Below, piece after piece: positions 36,647-46,146 of a stretch of DNA of 64,000 nucleotides. This DNA is from Aquicoccus sp. G2-2. Lineage in GTDB: Bacteria > Pseudomonadota > Alphaproteobacteria > Rhodobacterales > Rhodobacteraceae. Every line of letters begins with the position of its first letter. Within the stretch, counting starts at the first letter, position 1. Both the position numbers and the translations under genes were made by a program. The stretch lies in contig NZ_JAYDCK010000003.1 of assembly GCF_034555965.1 (NCBI RefSeq), positions 2,294,001 to 2,358,000 of the forward strand. The letters run 5' to 3'. Below the pieces are notes generated by a model, which saw nothing but the letters and a program-made list of their open reading frames with translations, did not search any database and was not told where the DNA came from.

Positions 36647-38019
36647 ATGTTTCTCTCTGTCTTCGACATATTCAAGGTGGGCATCGGCCCGTCTTCGTCG
36701 CACACGATTGGCCCAATGGTCGCCGCCGGGCGCTTTCTTGAGCAAATGCGCAGCGCGCCGTTCGATTTTGCCGGTGTGCGTGTCTCCTTGCATGGCTCGC
36801 TCGCCTTTACCGGTGTCGGCCACGCGACAGACCGCGCCACCATCCTCGGCCTTGCCGGGTTGAGCCCCGAAACCTATGAGCATGACCATGCCGAAGCCAC
36901 GCTCGCCGATATCCGCGACACCGGGAGAATTACACCGCCCGGTCTGCCCCCGCTTGCGTTCCATCCGAAAGACGATCTCATATTCGACCGTGGCCCGCGC
37001 TTGCCCGGCCATGCAAATGGCATGATCCTGCGCGGTCTCGATTCCCAAGGCGACGTGATCTTGCAGGAGACTTATTATTCCATCGGTGGCGGCTTCGTGC
37101 TGACCGAAGCCGAACTGGCCGAAGGCCGCGCCACCGAGGAAGGCCCGCCCGTGCCCTACCCGTTCAAATCCGCCGCCGAGATGCTGGAAATGGCCGAAAC
37201 GTCGGGCAAGAATATCGCAGAGATGAAACGCGCCAACGAACTCTCGCGCGGCGGCACCAATGCGCTGACCCAAGGCACCGCCCATATCTGGCAGGTGATG
37301 GATGACTGCATCAGCCGCGGCCTTGCGGCCGAAGGCACTCTCCCCGGCGGGCTCAAGGTCAAACGCCGCGCCAAATCCATCCGCGATCAGCTAGAAGCCG
37401 AACGCGGCAAAAATCTCAACGCGCCGCACACGATCAACGACTGGATTTCCGCCTATGCGATGGCGGTCAACGAAGAAAACGCCGCCGGTGGGCAGGTTGT
37501 CACCGCCCCTACCAATGGGGCCGCTGGCGTCATGCCCGCCGTGATCCGCTATTGGCTCGATCATGTGCCCGGCGCCGCCCCTCCCGGATCGAAGAATTTT
37601 TGCTCACCGCCGCCGCCATCGGCGGGCTGGTGAAATTCAACGCCTCCATTTCCGGTGCCGAAGCGGGCTGTCAGGCCGAAGTCGGCTCCGCCGCTGCCAT
37701 GGCCGCCGCCGGGCTTTGCGCCGTGATGGGCGGCACGCCCGGGCAGATCGAAAATGCCGCCGAAATCGCACTTGAACACCATTTGGGAATGACCTGCGAC
37801 CCGGTCAGGGGGCTGGTGCAGGTCCCTTGTATCGAACGCAACGGCCTTGGCGCGATCAAGGCCGTCTCGGCAGCTTCGCTGGCCCTGCGGGGCGATGGTA
37901 GCCATCTTGTTCCACTTGATGCCGCGATTGAAACCATGCGCCAGACCGGTGCCGACATGAGCGAGAAATACAAGGAAACCTCCCTTGGCGGCCTCGCCGT
38001 CAACGTGCCAAATTGCTGA
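36647..38019 (+). pseudogene. sdaA: L-serine ammonia-lyase (SdaA), frameshifted as written
   Basis: This iron-sulfur-dependent enzyme deaminates L-serine to pyruvate. The N-terminal beta domain opens MFLSVFDIFKVGIGPSSSHTIGPM, and the alpha domain holds [17 protein letters not shown]. The frame breaks after HVPGAAP near 37581; one more C in the run 37578-37581 gives [20 protein letters not shown] and continues to the stop at 38019. The C-terminal part carries the conserved cysteines ([25 protein letters not shown]) that hold the 4Fe-4S cluster. With the repair the length is about 457, normal for the single-chain form. The break looks like an assembly error. Confidence 0.86.
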
Positions 38020-38186
38020 AATTGGACCGCTCCGGCATTTGAAATGCGTCTCAGGGCGGGCATTTCCTTGCTGTCGAACACGGGCTTCTGCGCGCGGAAA
38101 AACCCGATGGCGCATGGCGCCGCCCATCAGGTCTACGGCGCAAAACCACCCAAGGCAGAGTTGGAGCATTTCAACACAACATTAGA

Positions 38187-39152
38187 TTGCTAAAATTAGA
38201 ATATCGCCCTAGCGTGCGCCACATGATTGCTGACAGACCCTTTCTCGGCGTCCTGCTGATGCTTGCATTCTGCATCGTCACGCCATTGGGTGATGCGGTC
38301 GCCAAATTGCTTGGACAGACCGTACCTATCGGTGAATTCCTGCTCTTTCGTTTTGCCATTCAAGCGGCCCTTCTGATTCCGCTGGTCTGGGCCGGGAACC
38401 GGCCATGGCGGATGCGGCGCAGGGTGTTTTACATCGTCGGTCTGCGAACATTGATGCATCTGTTTGGCATTGGCATGATGGTAACCGCGCTCAAGTACCT
38501 GCCGCTGGCCAATGCAGTGTCAATCGTGTTCGTCATGCCGTTCATGTTGCTGATCCTCGGGCGCTTCGTGCTGAACGAAGAGATCGGCGCAACGCGGCTT
38601 ATCGCCTGCGCCGTCGGATTTTGCGGCACACTGCTCGTGGTCCAGCCCAGCTTCGCCACCGTGGGTTGGCGCGCCCTGTTGCCGCTTGGCGTGGCACTGA
38701 ATTTTTCCATCTTCATGCTGATTACCCGCAAAATCGCTAAAGAAACCGATCCAATCGGCCTTCAGGCGGTCAGCGGCATCATCGCCGTGGTGGTGCTCGT
38801 CCCAGTGCTCGCGTTCTTTTCCCACAGCAATTTTGCACCTCTCGCACTGATCCGGCCCAGCGGGGTCGATCTGGAACTGTTGATCGCAATCGGGCTGATC
38901 GGCACGATCAGCCACCTTCTTATGATCTGGTCCCTTCGCTACGCGCCGTCGGCCACGCTGGCACCGATGCAATACCTTGAAATTCCGGTTGCGGCGCTGC
39001 TCGGCTGGATGGTCTTCTCGGACCTGCCCAACCCGCTCACGCTGCTTGGCATCAGTATCACCATGGCCGCAGGGCTATATGTAATGATTACCGAGCGGGC
39101 CAACCACCGGCGGCTTCGCCCTGTGCCAGAAGCGCCTGCACAGCCTGTTTGA
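38187..39152 (+). CDS. EamA/DMT-superfamily transporter
   Basis: This membrane protein has two EamA repeats and about ten helices (up to 321 residues). It starts around MIADRPFLGVLLMLAFCIVTPLGDAVAKLLG and continues to RLIACAVGFCGTLLVVQPS, with the second half starting near LIGTISHLLMIWSLRYAPSATLAPMQYLEIPVAALLG. An ATG at 38223 is the more likely start than the in-frame TTG at 38187, but neither has a Shine-Dalgarno sequence. Its last 65 bases overlap the end of the convergent thiamine pyrophosphokinase. The cargo is unknown. Confidence 0.82.
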   Translation: MLKLEYRPSVRHMIADRPFLGVLLMLAFCIVTPLGDAVAKLLGQTVPIGEFLLFRFAIQAALLIPLVWAGNRPWRMRRRVFYIVGLRTLMHLFGIGMMVTALKYLPLANAVSIVFVMPFMLLILGRFVLNEEIGATRLIACAVGFCGTLLVVQPSFATVGWRALLPLGVALNFSIFMLITRKIAKETDPIGLQAVSGIIAVVVLVPVLAFFSHSNFAPLALIRPSGVDLELLIAIGLIGTISHLLMIWSLRYAPSATLAPMQYLEIPVAALLGWMVFSDLPNPLTLLGISITMAAGLYVMITERANHRRLRPVPEAPAQPV

Positions 39153-39771
39153 ACTGCTCCACCGGCAAAATCGCCAGCAACACAGGAGCATCGGATTCAA
39201 TTCGCACAGGTCCGCTCACCTCGTTCGATGTGCCGATCTGTCTGCCCGGCATCAGTGCCAGCCCATCAAGCGCCCAGCGCAGTCCTTTTGAACGCGCCGC
39301 CCCTTCCGCCAGGGGAAACACCGAAAACCGGCTCCCCACTGGCGGCGCAATCTCGAAAACCGGCGGCAGCAGAAAAGCCAGATCATGCTCCATCACCAGA
39401 AGGCAGCGTCGCTCGGGGAACCGCATCAACCCATGTAGCGCGGCCAGTTCATGATCCAGCCGCCCACCGCCAAAGCCCAGCCCGATAATCAGTGGCGCCT
39501 CCATCCGGGTCAGGCATTTTTCGAAATCGGTGCTGTCTTGTTCCTCCACCTTGTGCAGCCGCTCACCCGGAATTGCCGCACATGCATCCCGGCTGATCGA
39601 ATCGAAATCCCCGATCACCGCCTCCGGCATGATCCCGTGGCGCAGCACCGATTCTGCACCGCCATCCGCCGCCACCACGCGCGGCGCGTGAACAATCGCC
39701 GCCTGAAGCAACGATTTTTTCACCTTTCCGCCCCCAACTAAGGTCAACGGCCTCATATCGTGAACAATCAC
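39088..39771 (-). CDS. Thiamine pyrophosphokinase
   Basis: This 227-residue enzyme transfers pyrophosphate from ATP to thiamine, giving the cofactor thiamine diphosphate. The N-terminal domain shows VAADGGAESVLRHGIMPEAVIGDFDSI near residues 34-60, the EEQDSTDFEKCLTRM motif near 76-90, and GLGFGGGRLDHELAALHGL. The start is either the GTG at 39771 or an ATG at 39756; no clear ribosome-binding site helps. It lies opposite the end of the EamA transporter. Often called thiN. Confidence 0.87.
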   Translation of the reverse strand: MIVHDMRPLTLVGGGKVKKSLLQAAIVHAPRVVAADGGAESVLRHGIMPEAVIGDFDSISRDACAAIPGERLHKVEEQDSTDFEKCLTRMEAPLIIGLGFGGGRLDHELAALHGLMRFPERRCLLVMEHDLAFLLPPVFEIAPPVGSRFSVFPLAEGAARSKGLRWALDGLALMPGRQIGTSNEVSGPVRIESDAPVLLAILPVEQFKQAVQALLAQGEAAGGWPAR

Positions 39772-39812
39772 TTGATACGCTCCAGATTAATGCTCAAATC
39801 GGAAACAGATCA

Positions 39813-39830
39813 CATTTTGAACACAAAATG
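39813..39830. promoter_or_regulatory. Inverted repeat CATTTTG-AACA-CAAAATG upstream of the acidic-protein gene
   Basis: Perfect 7-base arms with a 4-base loop lie about 92 bases before the start at 39922, inside the 150-bp space between the divergent thiamine kinase and acidic-protein genes. It could be an operator or a leader hairpin. The leader also carries GGAGAAGG about 50 bases before the start. Confidence 0.35.
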
Positions 39831-39921
39831 ATACGGTAAACATCTAAGAATCGGGCCGGTTTCGACGGAGAAGGACTGTTACAAGTTTAACCAACAACAT
39901 GGACATTTGGCGAGCAATCTC

Positions 39922-42075
39922 ATGGTTAATACGAACAAGATCCTGACAGTCTCATATGGCACCTTCTCGTGCACACTGGAAGGGTTCGATGATTCCTTCG
40001 GTACAATGAAGGCAATTGCCGAGTATTTTCGCGATCTCGCATCTGATGATCGTTATTTCGGCGCCGAACCGCCAACCCCGGATGCAGAGATGCTCGCCCG
40101 GATTGCCGAGCGTGAAATTACCCGCCGGGTTGAGGCACAGATCGAAGACAACAAAATTCATCTGCGCGCCGAGCCGAGCAATACCTTGCCGGTTGCTGCC
40201 GCTGCCGCTGCGGCCAGCGCCGAAGCCGTGGCCGCCACGGCAAACGACACAGCCGAACCCCTTGCCGAGGCAGAAACCCCTCATGCGGAAGAAACCACTG
40301 CCGCTGATGAGAGTCTGACCCAAGCCCCCATCGAAACGGCAGAGATTGAAACCCCCGAAGCAGAAGCGCCCGAAGCACCGGCAGAAACCGCGCAAGAACC
40401 GATCGAAACGCCGGTAATCGACCTGCCTGTTGAGGTCGAGGCCGAAACCGCCAGCGAAGCCAGTGAAGCGCCCGCCCCGATCGCCCAAGAGGCCGAGGCC
40501 GCTCCCGTCACGCAAGAAGCTGAAGCGCCCGAAGAGGAAACCGAAGAGGAAACCCTTGTCGAGGCCCAGGCCGAGACCGAAGAAACCCTCGAACCCGCCG
40601 CCCAATCTGCCATCGACCCCGACAGCGTCGCCGCCAAGCTGCAACGTATCCGTGCCGTCGTTGAGCAGGCTGAAGAAAGCGGCGAAGACGGGTTCTTCAC
40701 CGAAGACGAACACGCCGAAGAATTCCTTGCCGATGCAAACGAAGACATCGAAGCCGCGCTCGAAATCGACGATGAGGCCGAAGCCGCCCGCGCCGAGCAG
40801 CCCGACGATGAAGCAGGCGAAGATCACGACGATATCGCCGCCCTCCTGCAACGCTACGGGTCGGCTGGCGATGCTGCGGACGATGACGACACCATTGAGG
40901 AAGACGAGCCAGAATCCGTATTCGGATCGGTCGAACAGCCTGAGGAGCAGGCTCCCGAACCCGAAGCCGACATCATTGCGATGACGGAAGAAACCGCCGA
41001 ACAGGCAGACCTGACAGAACCATCAGCCGACGACAACGAGAGCACCACTTCCGCTGAACCTCCGGTCCGCGCCCGCATCATCAAGATGAAGCGCGCCGAT
41101 TTCGAAGCCGCCATCGCGGACGGCGATCTCGTGGAAGCAAACGACGACGAGCAGGAAACTGACCCCGACGCGCTTTCTCAGGACGATGAAAACGATCTCC
41201 TACGAGAGTTGGCCGCAGTCGAGGCCGAACTCAACGCCTCCGATGCGCGCGCGGATGACGCTCTTGCCGACGATGACGACGCGATTGCATTCGATGACAC
41301 GGACGAGGATGACGACATCTTTGCCGAGATTGACGATGACCGCGACGCGGCGAATGACACCAAAGACGACAGCAAGCCCACCGGGACATCGCTCTTCGCC
41401 CCCGACGGCAACGAAGACGAGATGAGCCGCATCTTCGCCGAAGCCAATACCCAACTGGACGAGGAAGGCGGCAAAGGACGCCGCAATGCAATCGCCCACC
41501 TGCGCGCCGCTGTAGAGGCCACAAGGGCCGAAGCCGGTGCTGGTGGAACCCTCACCGACAACCCCGATACGGAAGCTTACCGCGACGACCTCGATTCCGT
41601 GGTGCGGCCCCGCCGCCCTGAGGCTGCCAAACCGAACACCCGTCGCCCCGAAGCGCCTCGTGCCGCGCCGCTCAAGCTGGTCGCTGAACAACGCGTCGAT
41701 CTGGACGACACGCACAGCACTCCAATTCGCCCGCGGCGGGTAAGCGCCGCCCCTGTGGCCGACGTTGCGATCAATCAACCCGACGCCGGAGATTTCGCAG
41801 AATACGCCGAAAGCGTGGGCGCCAATGCGCTGCCCGAACTGCTCGAAGCGGCTGCCTCCTACCTATCCTTCGTCGAAGGCCGCGAACAATTCTCGCGTCC
41901 GCAATTGATGACTCAGGTGCGGCAGGCCGAAAAGGACGATTTTTCCCGCGAAGACGGGCTGCGCTCCTTCGGGCAACTGCTCCGCGAAGGTAAAATCGAA
42001 AAGCTGGAAGGCGGCCGGTTCAAGGCCTCCGCCTCAATCTCCTACCGCCCGGATCAACGCTACGCGGGCGAGTAA
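39922..42075 (+). CDS. Large acidic hypothetical protein with conserved N- and C-terminal domains
   Basis: A 717-residue protein in three parts. Residues 1 to about 85 form a compact domain (LTVSYGTFSCTLEGFDDSFGTM, AIAEYFRDLASDDRYFGA). The long middle, about 90-580, is extremely Glu/Asp/Ala-rich and likely disordered, with short repeats of E-A-P-E, E-T-E-E and poly-Asp. The C-terminal about 110 residues are ordered again (GDFAEYAESVGANALPELLE, ASYLSFVEGREQFSRPQLM). Similar proteins recur in Rhodobacterales, sometimes labelled as CheA-like, which this sequence does not support. No signal peptide or membrane helix is seen, so it is cytoplasmic. The gene is monocistronic and ends at a strong terminator. 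Function unknown. Confidence 0.75.
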   Translation: MVNTNKILTVSYGTFSCTLEGFDDSFGTMKAIAEYFRDLASDDRYFGAEPPTPDAEMLARIAEREITRRVEAQIEDNKIHLRAEPSNTLPVAAAAAAASAEAVAATANDTAEPLAEAETPHAEETTAADESLTQAPIETAEIETPEAEAPEAPAETAQEPIETPVIDLPVEVEAETASEASEAPAPIAQEAEAAPVTQEAEAPEEETEEETLVEAQAETEETLEPAAQSAIDPDSVAAKLQRIRAVVEQAEESGEDGFFTEDEHAEEFLADANEDIEAALEIDDEAEAARAEQPDDEAGEDHDDIAALLQRYGSAGDAADDDDTIEEDEPESVFGSVEQPEEQAPEPEADIIAMTEETAEQADLTEPSADDNESTTSAEPPVRARIIKMKRADFEAAIADGDLVEANDDEQETDPDALSQDDENDLLRELAAVEAELNASDARADDALADDDDAIAFDDTDEDDDIFAEIDDDRDAANDTKDDSKPTGTSLFAPDGNEDEMSRIFAEANTQLDEEGGKGRRNAIAHLRAAVEATRAEAGAGGTLTDNPDTEAYRDDLDSVVRPRRPEAAKPNTRRPEAPRAAPLKLVAEQRVDLDDTHSTPIRPRRVSAAPVADVAINQPDAGDFAEYAESVGANALPELLEAAASYLSFVEGREQFSRPQLMTQVRQAEKDDFSREDGLRSFGQLLREGKIEKLEGGRFKASASISYRPDQRYAGE

Positions 42076-42095
42076 GAATTTGTAATGAAACGACA

Positions 42096-42130
42096 AAGCG
42101 GCGCTCCTTAGCCCGAGGAGCGCCGCTTTT
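42096..42130 (+). terminator. Rho-independent terminator after the acidic-protein gene
   Basis: AAGCGGCGCTCCT and AGGAGCGCCGCTT are 13 bases of perfect complementarity around a 7-base loop, followed by TTTT. The hairpin lies 20 bases after the stop. Because the left arm begins with A-rich sequence, it can also end transcription from the convergent acyl-CoA dehydrogenase. Confidence 0.9.
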
Positions 42131-42190
42131 CGTATCAATCCGCTGGGCCAACCCATATCCGGCGGCAGCCACAGCGCCGCCTGCCTACCC

Positions 42191-43426
42191 TCAGATCTTT
42201 TGCTGCGTGTGTTTTCGCAGCTCGGTGCGCGCCACCTGACGACGATGCACCGCATCCGGCCCATCGGCCAGCCGCAGCGTGCGCACCTGCGTCCACGCAA
42301 CCGCCAATGGTGTCTCTTGGCTCACACCGGCACCACCATGCATCTGCACCGCCTCATCAATCACATCAAGCGCGGTCAACGGGGCCACCACCTTGATCAT
42401 CGAAATCCACGGTGCCGCCGCACGGGCATCACCCTGATCCATCATCCATGCCGCCTTCAGGCACAACAATCGCGCCTGCTCGATCTCCATGCGCGCGTTG
42501 GCGATAATGTCGAAATTTGCACCAAGCTGGGCAAGCGGTTTCCCGAACGCTTCACGTTCCAGCGCGCGCTTGCACATCCGCTCCAGCGCCGCTTCGGCTT
42601 GCCCGACCGCGCGCATACAATGGTGAATCCGCCCCGGTCCAAGCCGCCCCTGCGCGATCTCAAAACCCCGCCCTTCGCCAAGGATCATGTGATCGGCGGG
42701 CACGCGTACATCGGTAAAGCGGATATGCATATGGCCGTGCGGTGCATCATCATGGCCATAAACCTGCATCGGGCGCAGCACTTCGATACCCGGTGTATCG
42801 GCAGGCACCAATATCATCGAATGGCGCTGATGCTTGGGCGTCTCTTCATCGCCAGTTTTCACCATGGTGATATAAATCGCACAGCGCGGGTCGCCCGCCC
42901 CCGATGACCACCATTTTTCGCCATTGAGCACGTAATCATCGCCATCGCGCACGCATGACATTGAAACATTCGTCGCATCCGAAGAGGCCACCTGCGGCTC
43001 CGTCATCAGATAAGCCGAACGGATCACCCCGTCGAGCAACGGCTTGAGCCACTTTTCCTTCATCCAGTCGGCGCCGTAACGCTCGATTACTTCCATGTTG
43101 CCGGTGTCGGGTGCCGCGCAGTTGAACACCTCCGCGCCCAGCGGCGTCTTGCCCATTTCTTCGGCGAAATAGGCATAATCCACCGTGTTGAGGCCAAAAC
43201 CGCGCTCACTGTCGGTAAGCCAGAAATTCCACAGCCCCTTGGCCTTCGCCTTGTCCTTCAACCCTTCGAGAATTTCCGTCTGCCGCTTGGTGTAGGCCCA
43301 GCGGTCCCCGGTGGCGACCTCCTTCTGATACTCCTCCTCCAGCGGCATCACCTCGTCGCGGATCATGGCGCGCACCTGTCCCAGCAGCGGTTCATGCTCC
43401 GCGCGCATTCCCAGATTCATATCCAT
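42191..43426 (-). CDS. Acyl-CoA dehydrogenase (ACAD10/11-like)
   Basis: This 411-residue flavoprotein introduces the trans-2,3 double bond in acyl-CoA. The FAD/substrate region shows [18 protein letters not shown] near 140-157 and [16 protein letters not shown] near 168-183, with [20 protein letters not shown] near 270-290. The C-terminal segment [21 protein letters not shown] matches the ACAD10/ACAD11 type. The ATG is preceded by GGGAGAGCACGGCA. It stands alone, convergent with the acidic-protein gene. Chain length preference is not visible. Confidence 0.88.
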   Translation of the reverse strand: MDMNLGMRAEHEPLLGQVRAMIRDEVMPLEEEYQKEVATGDRWAYTKRQTEILEGLKDKAKAKGLWNFWLTDSERGFGLNTVDYAYFAEEMGKTPLGAEVFNCAAPDTGNMEVIERYGADWMKEKWLKPLLDGVIRSAYLMTEPQVASSDATNVSMSCVRDGDDYVLNGEKWWSSGAGDPRCAIYITMVKTGDEETPKHQRHSMILVPADTPGIEVLRPMQVYGHDDAPHGHMHIRFTDVRVPADHMILGEGRGFEIAQGRLGPGRIHHCMRAVGQAEAALERMCKRALEREAFGKPLAQLGANFDIIANARMEIEQARLLCLKAAWMMDQGDARAAAPWISMIKVVAPLTALDVIDEAVQMHGGAGVSQETPLAVAWTQVRTLRLADGPDAVHRRQVARTELRKHTQQKI

Positions 43427-43549
43427 TGCCGTGCTCTCCCGTGCTGTTTCATTCTCTATCGGCGTGTTTCAGCCCCAAGTAGAGGCGCGCACCCGCGCAG
43501 AGTAAAGCCCCCGCTTCAAATGCCGTTGCGTCGGGCCATCGCCCGCTGC

Positions 43550-44308
43550 TCAGCCAAGCACATCCAGCGGCTGAAAAACCAGCCCCTGCGGCGTATCCTC
43601 GAACCATGCGTTAACCCCGAACACATCGCGCACCAGCGCCGGGCTCAAGACCTCTCCGGGCGGCCCGTCGGCCACCACGCACCCGCCATGCAGGGCAATA
43701 AGCCGCGTGCAATGCCGCGCCGCCAGCCCCAGATCATGCAGCGAAACAATCACCGAACGCCCCGTTTTGGCAAGCCGCCGAAAGCTCTCCATCGTGCCAA
43801 TCTGATGCGCCGGATCAAGCCCGGCAATCGGCTCATCGGCCAGCAACAGCGGCGTTTCCTGCGCCATCGCCCGCGCGAGCAGAACCCGCGCCTGCTCCCC
43901 GCCCGAAAGCCGCGTCGCCGTGCGCCCGCGAAACGGCCCCAGCGCCATTTCCAAGAGCGCCCGTTCCACCGCCGCGCGGTCCTCGTCCGTTGCTGTTTGC
44001 CCCGCCGCCCGGTGCGGCGTGCGGCCCAGCATCACCAATGTTTCAACGCTCACCGGCCAAGCAATCTCGCGCGCCTGCGGCAACCATGCTGCCAGCTTGC
44101 CACGCCCGCCCGCCGGTAACTCCGCCAAGGTCGAGCGCCCGCAATGCTCAACCAAACCCAGCACCGCACGCATCAACGTCGTCTTGCCCGCGCCATTGGC
44201 CCCGATCAGGCCGACAACCTCGCCTTCATCCACCGTGAAGGCCACATCGCGCAAAACCCGCCGCCCGCGTAAACTCACGCCAAGACCGGACACCTCAAGC
44301 AAGTTCAC
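43550..44308 (-). CDS. btuD: Cobalamin-type ABC transporter ATP-binding protein
   Basis: This 252-residue ATPase has Walker A GLIGANGAGKTTLMRA near residues 35-50, signature LSGGEQARVLLARAMA near 135-150, Walker B LLLADEPIAGLDP and H-loop VSLHDLG. It belongs to the FecE/BtuD/HmuV group. It is the last gene of a riboswitch-headed operon. Its GTG start overlaps the btuC stop by four bases. Hemin or siderophore transport is the family alternative, but the cobalamin riboswitch upstream argues for B12. Confidence 0.85.
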   Translation of the reverse strand: MNLLEVSGLGVSLRGRRVLRDVAFTVDEGEVVGLIGANGAGKTTLMRAVLGLVEHCGRSTLAELPAGGRGKLAAWLPQAREIAWPVSVETLVMLGRTPHRAAGQTATDEDRAAVERALLEMALGPFRGRTATRLSGGEQARVLLARAMAQETPLLLADEPIAGLDPAHQIGTMESFRRLAKTGRSVIVSLHDLGLAARHCTRLIALHGGCVVADGPPGEVLSPALVRDVFGVNAWFEDTPQGLVFQPLDVLG

Positions 44309-45282
44309 AACGCTTCCCTCCTTGTCCGGTAAATCATATGCAGGAACAGCGGCGCGCCGACAATCGCGGTCAACACGCCCAGCTTCAAATCGCGCTCCGG
44401 TAAAATCATCCGCACCGCGATGTCAGAGGCCAACAGCATCGCCGCACCGCCCAATCCGGACGCAAACAACAGTTTCCCCGGCTCCGCCCCGACAAACCGG
44501 CGCAGGATATGCGGCACCACCAGACCGACAAACCCGATCGCCCCGGCCACCGCCGTCGCCGCACCAACAATCGCCGCCACCCCCAGCACCAACACCAGCC
44601 GAAGCCGCGGCAATCCAATCCCCATCGCCGCCGCCGCATCCTCACCCAGCGTCAGCGCATCAAGCCCGCGCCGCAGGCTCATCAACATCACCGCCCCGAC
44701 CACGATGAACGGTGCGGCCAGCCACACATGCACCATCGAACGATCCGCCAGCGACCCCATCATCCAGAACACGGTTTCGCTTGCCGCAAACGGGTTGGGC
44801 GACAGGTTCAACACCAAAGAGGTCAACGCGCCCGCCAGCGCCGCAATCGCGATCCCCGCAAGGATGAGCGAAAGCGACGTGCCCCGCGGCCCGGCCAGCA
44901 TCAACACCAAAAACACCCCGATCAGCGCCCCCGCCAAAGCCGCCAACGGCAGGCCCAAAGCCACGCTCGCCGCCAACCCGGTTTGAATCGCCAATACCGC
45001 GCCCAGCGCGGCAGAGCCGGAAATCCCGATCAACCCCGGATCGGCCAACGGGTTGCGCAGATACCCCTGCATCGCCGCCCCCGAAAGGCCAAGCCCGCCC
45101 CCGATCAGCAGCGCCAGAAGCGCGCGCGGCAGCCGAATTTCGCGCATCACCAACGTCAGCGGCCCACCGTCTCCGGCAATCAGCGCCCGCAGGCTTTCCA
45201 CCGGCCCAATATGCGCCGGGCCAATCACCAGAGAGGCAGCAAAAAGCACGCCCACCAGTAGCAAAAGCACGCCCCGCATCAT
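44305..45282 (-). CDS. btuC: Cobalamin-type ABC transporter permease (FecCD family)
   Basis: This 325-residue membrane protein has the ten-helix FecCD fold. Motifs include REIRLPRALLALLIGGGLGLSGAAMQGYLRNPLADPGLIGIS, recognised by its GAAMQGYLRNPLADP core near residues 68-82. GFVGLVVPHILRRFVG near 244-260 contacts the ATPase. It overlaps btuF and btuD by four bases each, as expected of co-translated subunits. Confidence 0.88.
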   Translation of the reverse strand: MMRGVLLLLVGVLFAASLVIGPAHIGPVESLRALIAGDGGPLTLVMREIRLPRALLALLIGGGLGLSGAAMQGYLRNPLADPGLIGISGSAALGAVLAIQTGLAASVALGLPLAALAGALIGVFLVLMLAGPRGTSLSLILAGIAIAALAGALTSLVLNLSPNPFAASETVFWMMGSLADRSMVHVWLAAPFIVVGAVMLMSLRRGLDALTLGEDAAAAMGIGLPRLRLVLVLGVAAIVGAATAVAGAIGFVGLVVPHILRRFVGAEPGKLLFASGLGGAAMLLASDIAVRMILPERDLKLGVLTAIVGAPLFLHMIYRTRREAL

Positions 45283-46142
45283 TCCTCGCCCACCTTTTCG
45301 ATCTGCTCGCGCAGCGTCACCATATCCGCCACCGCATCAAGCACGAAAGGCGTTCCGCAAATCCAGTCGCTGCCGCTCAACGCCGTGCCCGGCACGCTGC
45401 GGCGCATCTGCTCGATTATCGGGTGGTGCAACACCTCTTCTGAGCGCGACGCGCCCGGAAACGGCTGTGACGTCACAAGCGCATCCGGCGCCTGCATTGC
45501 CAAAACCTCAAGCGGCAACGTGCCGCCGCCATGCAGACCCAGATCAGCCGCGACATTCCCAAATCCCGCCGCCAGCAGAATATGCCCGGCCAGCGTCTGA
45601 TCGCCCAGGGTATAGCTGTTAGCGGCATAAAGCGCCGCGCGCGGATGGCGCTCCACCTCTGCGCGAAACCCGGCCAGACGGCGCTCGAAACCGGCGGCCT
45701 GTGCCTTGCCTTTCGCCGGTTGACCCAACACATCGCCCATCTGTCGCAACCGCGCCGGAATTTCATCAAGCTGCGTAACCCCATCAAAAACCACCACCGG
45801 AATCCCCAGCCTGCGCAGCATCGAAACCGTGGCGCCCCGTGCATAGCGCCCGGCCAGAACAAGATCGGGCCTCAGCAGGTAAATCTCCTCTGCCAGCCCG
45901 TGATTGACCGGGTAATTCGCGGCCTCATTCACCATGGCCGAACTGCGCGGATCAGACGCCAGATCCGAGATCGAGACAAGCTGCCCGTCCTGCGCAATCA
46001 GCATCGCCAACTGGTCGGTGCAAAGGTTGATCGAAACCACCCGCTTGGGAGGTGCGCCGTTCGCCGTCGCCATACCGGCAAGTCCCGTCAAAACGGCATA
46101 GGCCACCGCCGCCCGCAAAACCCGAGCGGCGCGCCATCGCAT
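45279..46142 (-). CDS. btuF: Cobalamin-type ABC transporter periplasmic binding protein
   Basis: This 287-residue protein has an N-terminal signal peptide (RWRAARVLRAAVAYAVLTGLAGMATA) and a bi-lobed, helix-backboned fold of the BtuF type: RVVSINLCTDQLAMLI, LRPDLVLAGRYARGATVSML, GIPVVVFDGV. The ATG at 46142 overlaps the region just after the btuB stop. It delivers the ligand from the outer-membrane receptor to BtuC/BtuD. It is grouped with B12 by operon context; the pocket residues are not diagnostic. Confidence 0.85.
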   Translation of the reverse strand: MRWRAARVLRAAVAYAVLTGLAGMATANGAPPKRVVSINLCTDQLAMLIAQDGQLVSISDLASDPRSSAMVNEAANYPVNHGLAEEIYLLRPDLVLAGRYARGATVSMLRRLGIPVVVFDGVTQLDEIPARLRQMGDVLGQPAKGKAQAAGFERRLAGFRAEVERHPRAALYAANSYTLGDQTLAGHILLAAGFGNVAADLGLHGGGTLPLEVLAMQAPDALVTSQPFPGASRSEEVLHHPIIEQMRRSVPGTALSGSDWICGTPFVLDAVADMVTLREQIEKVGEE

Positions 46143-46146
46143 ATGC

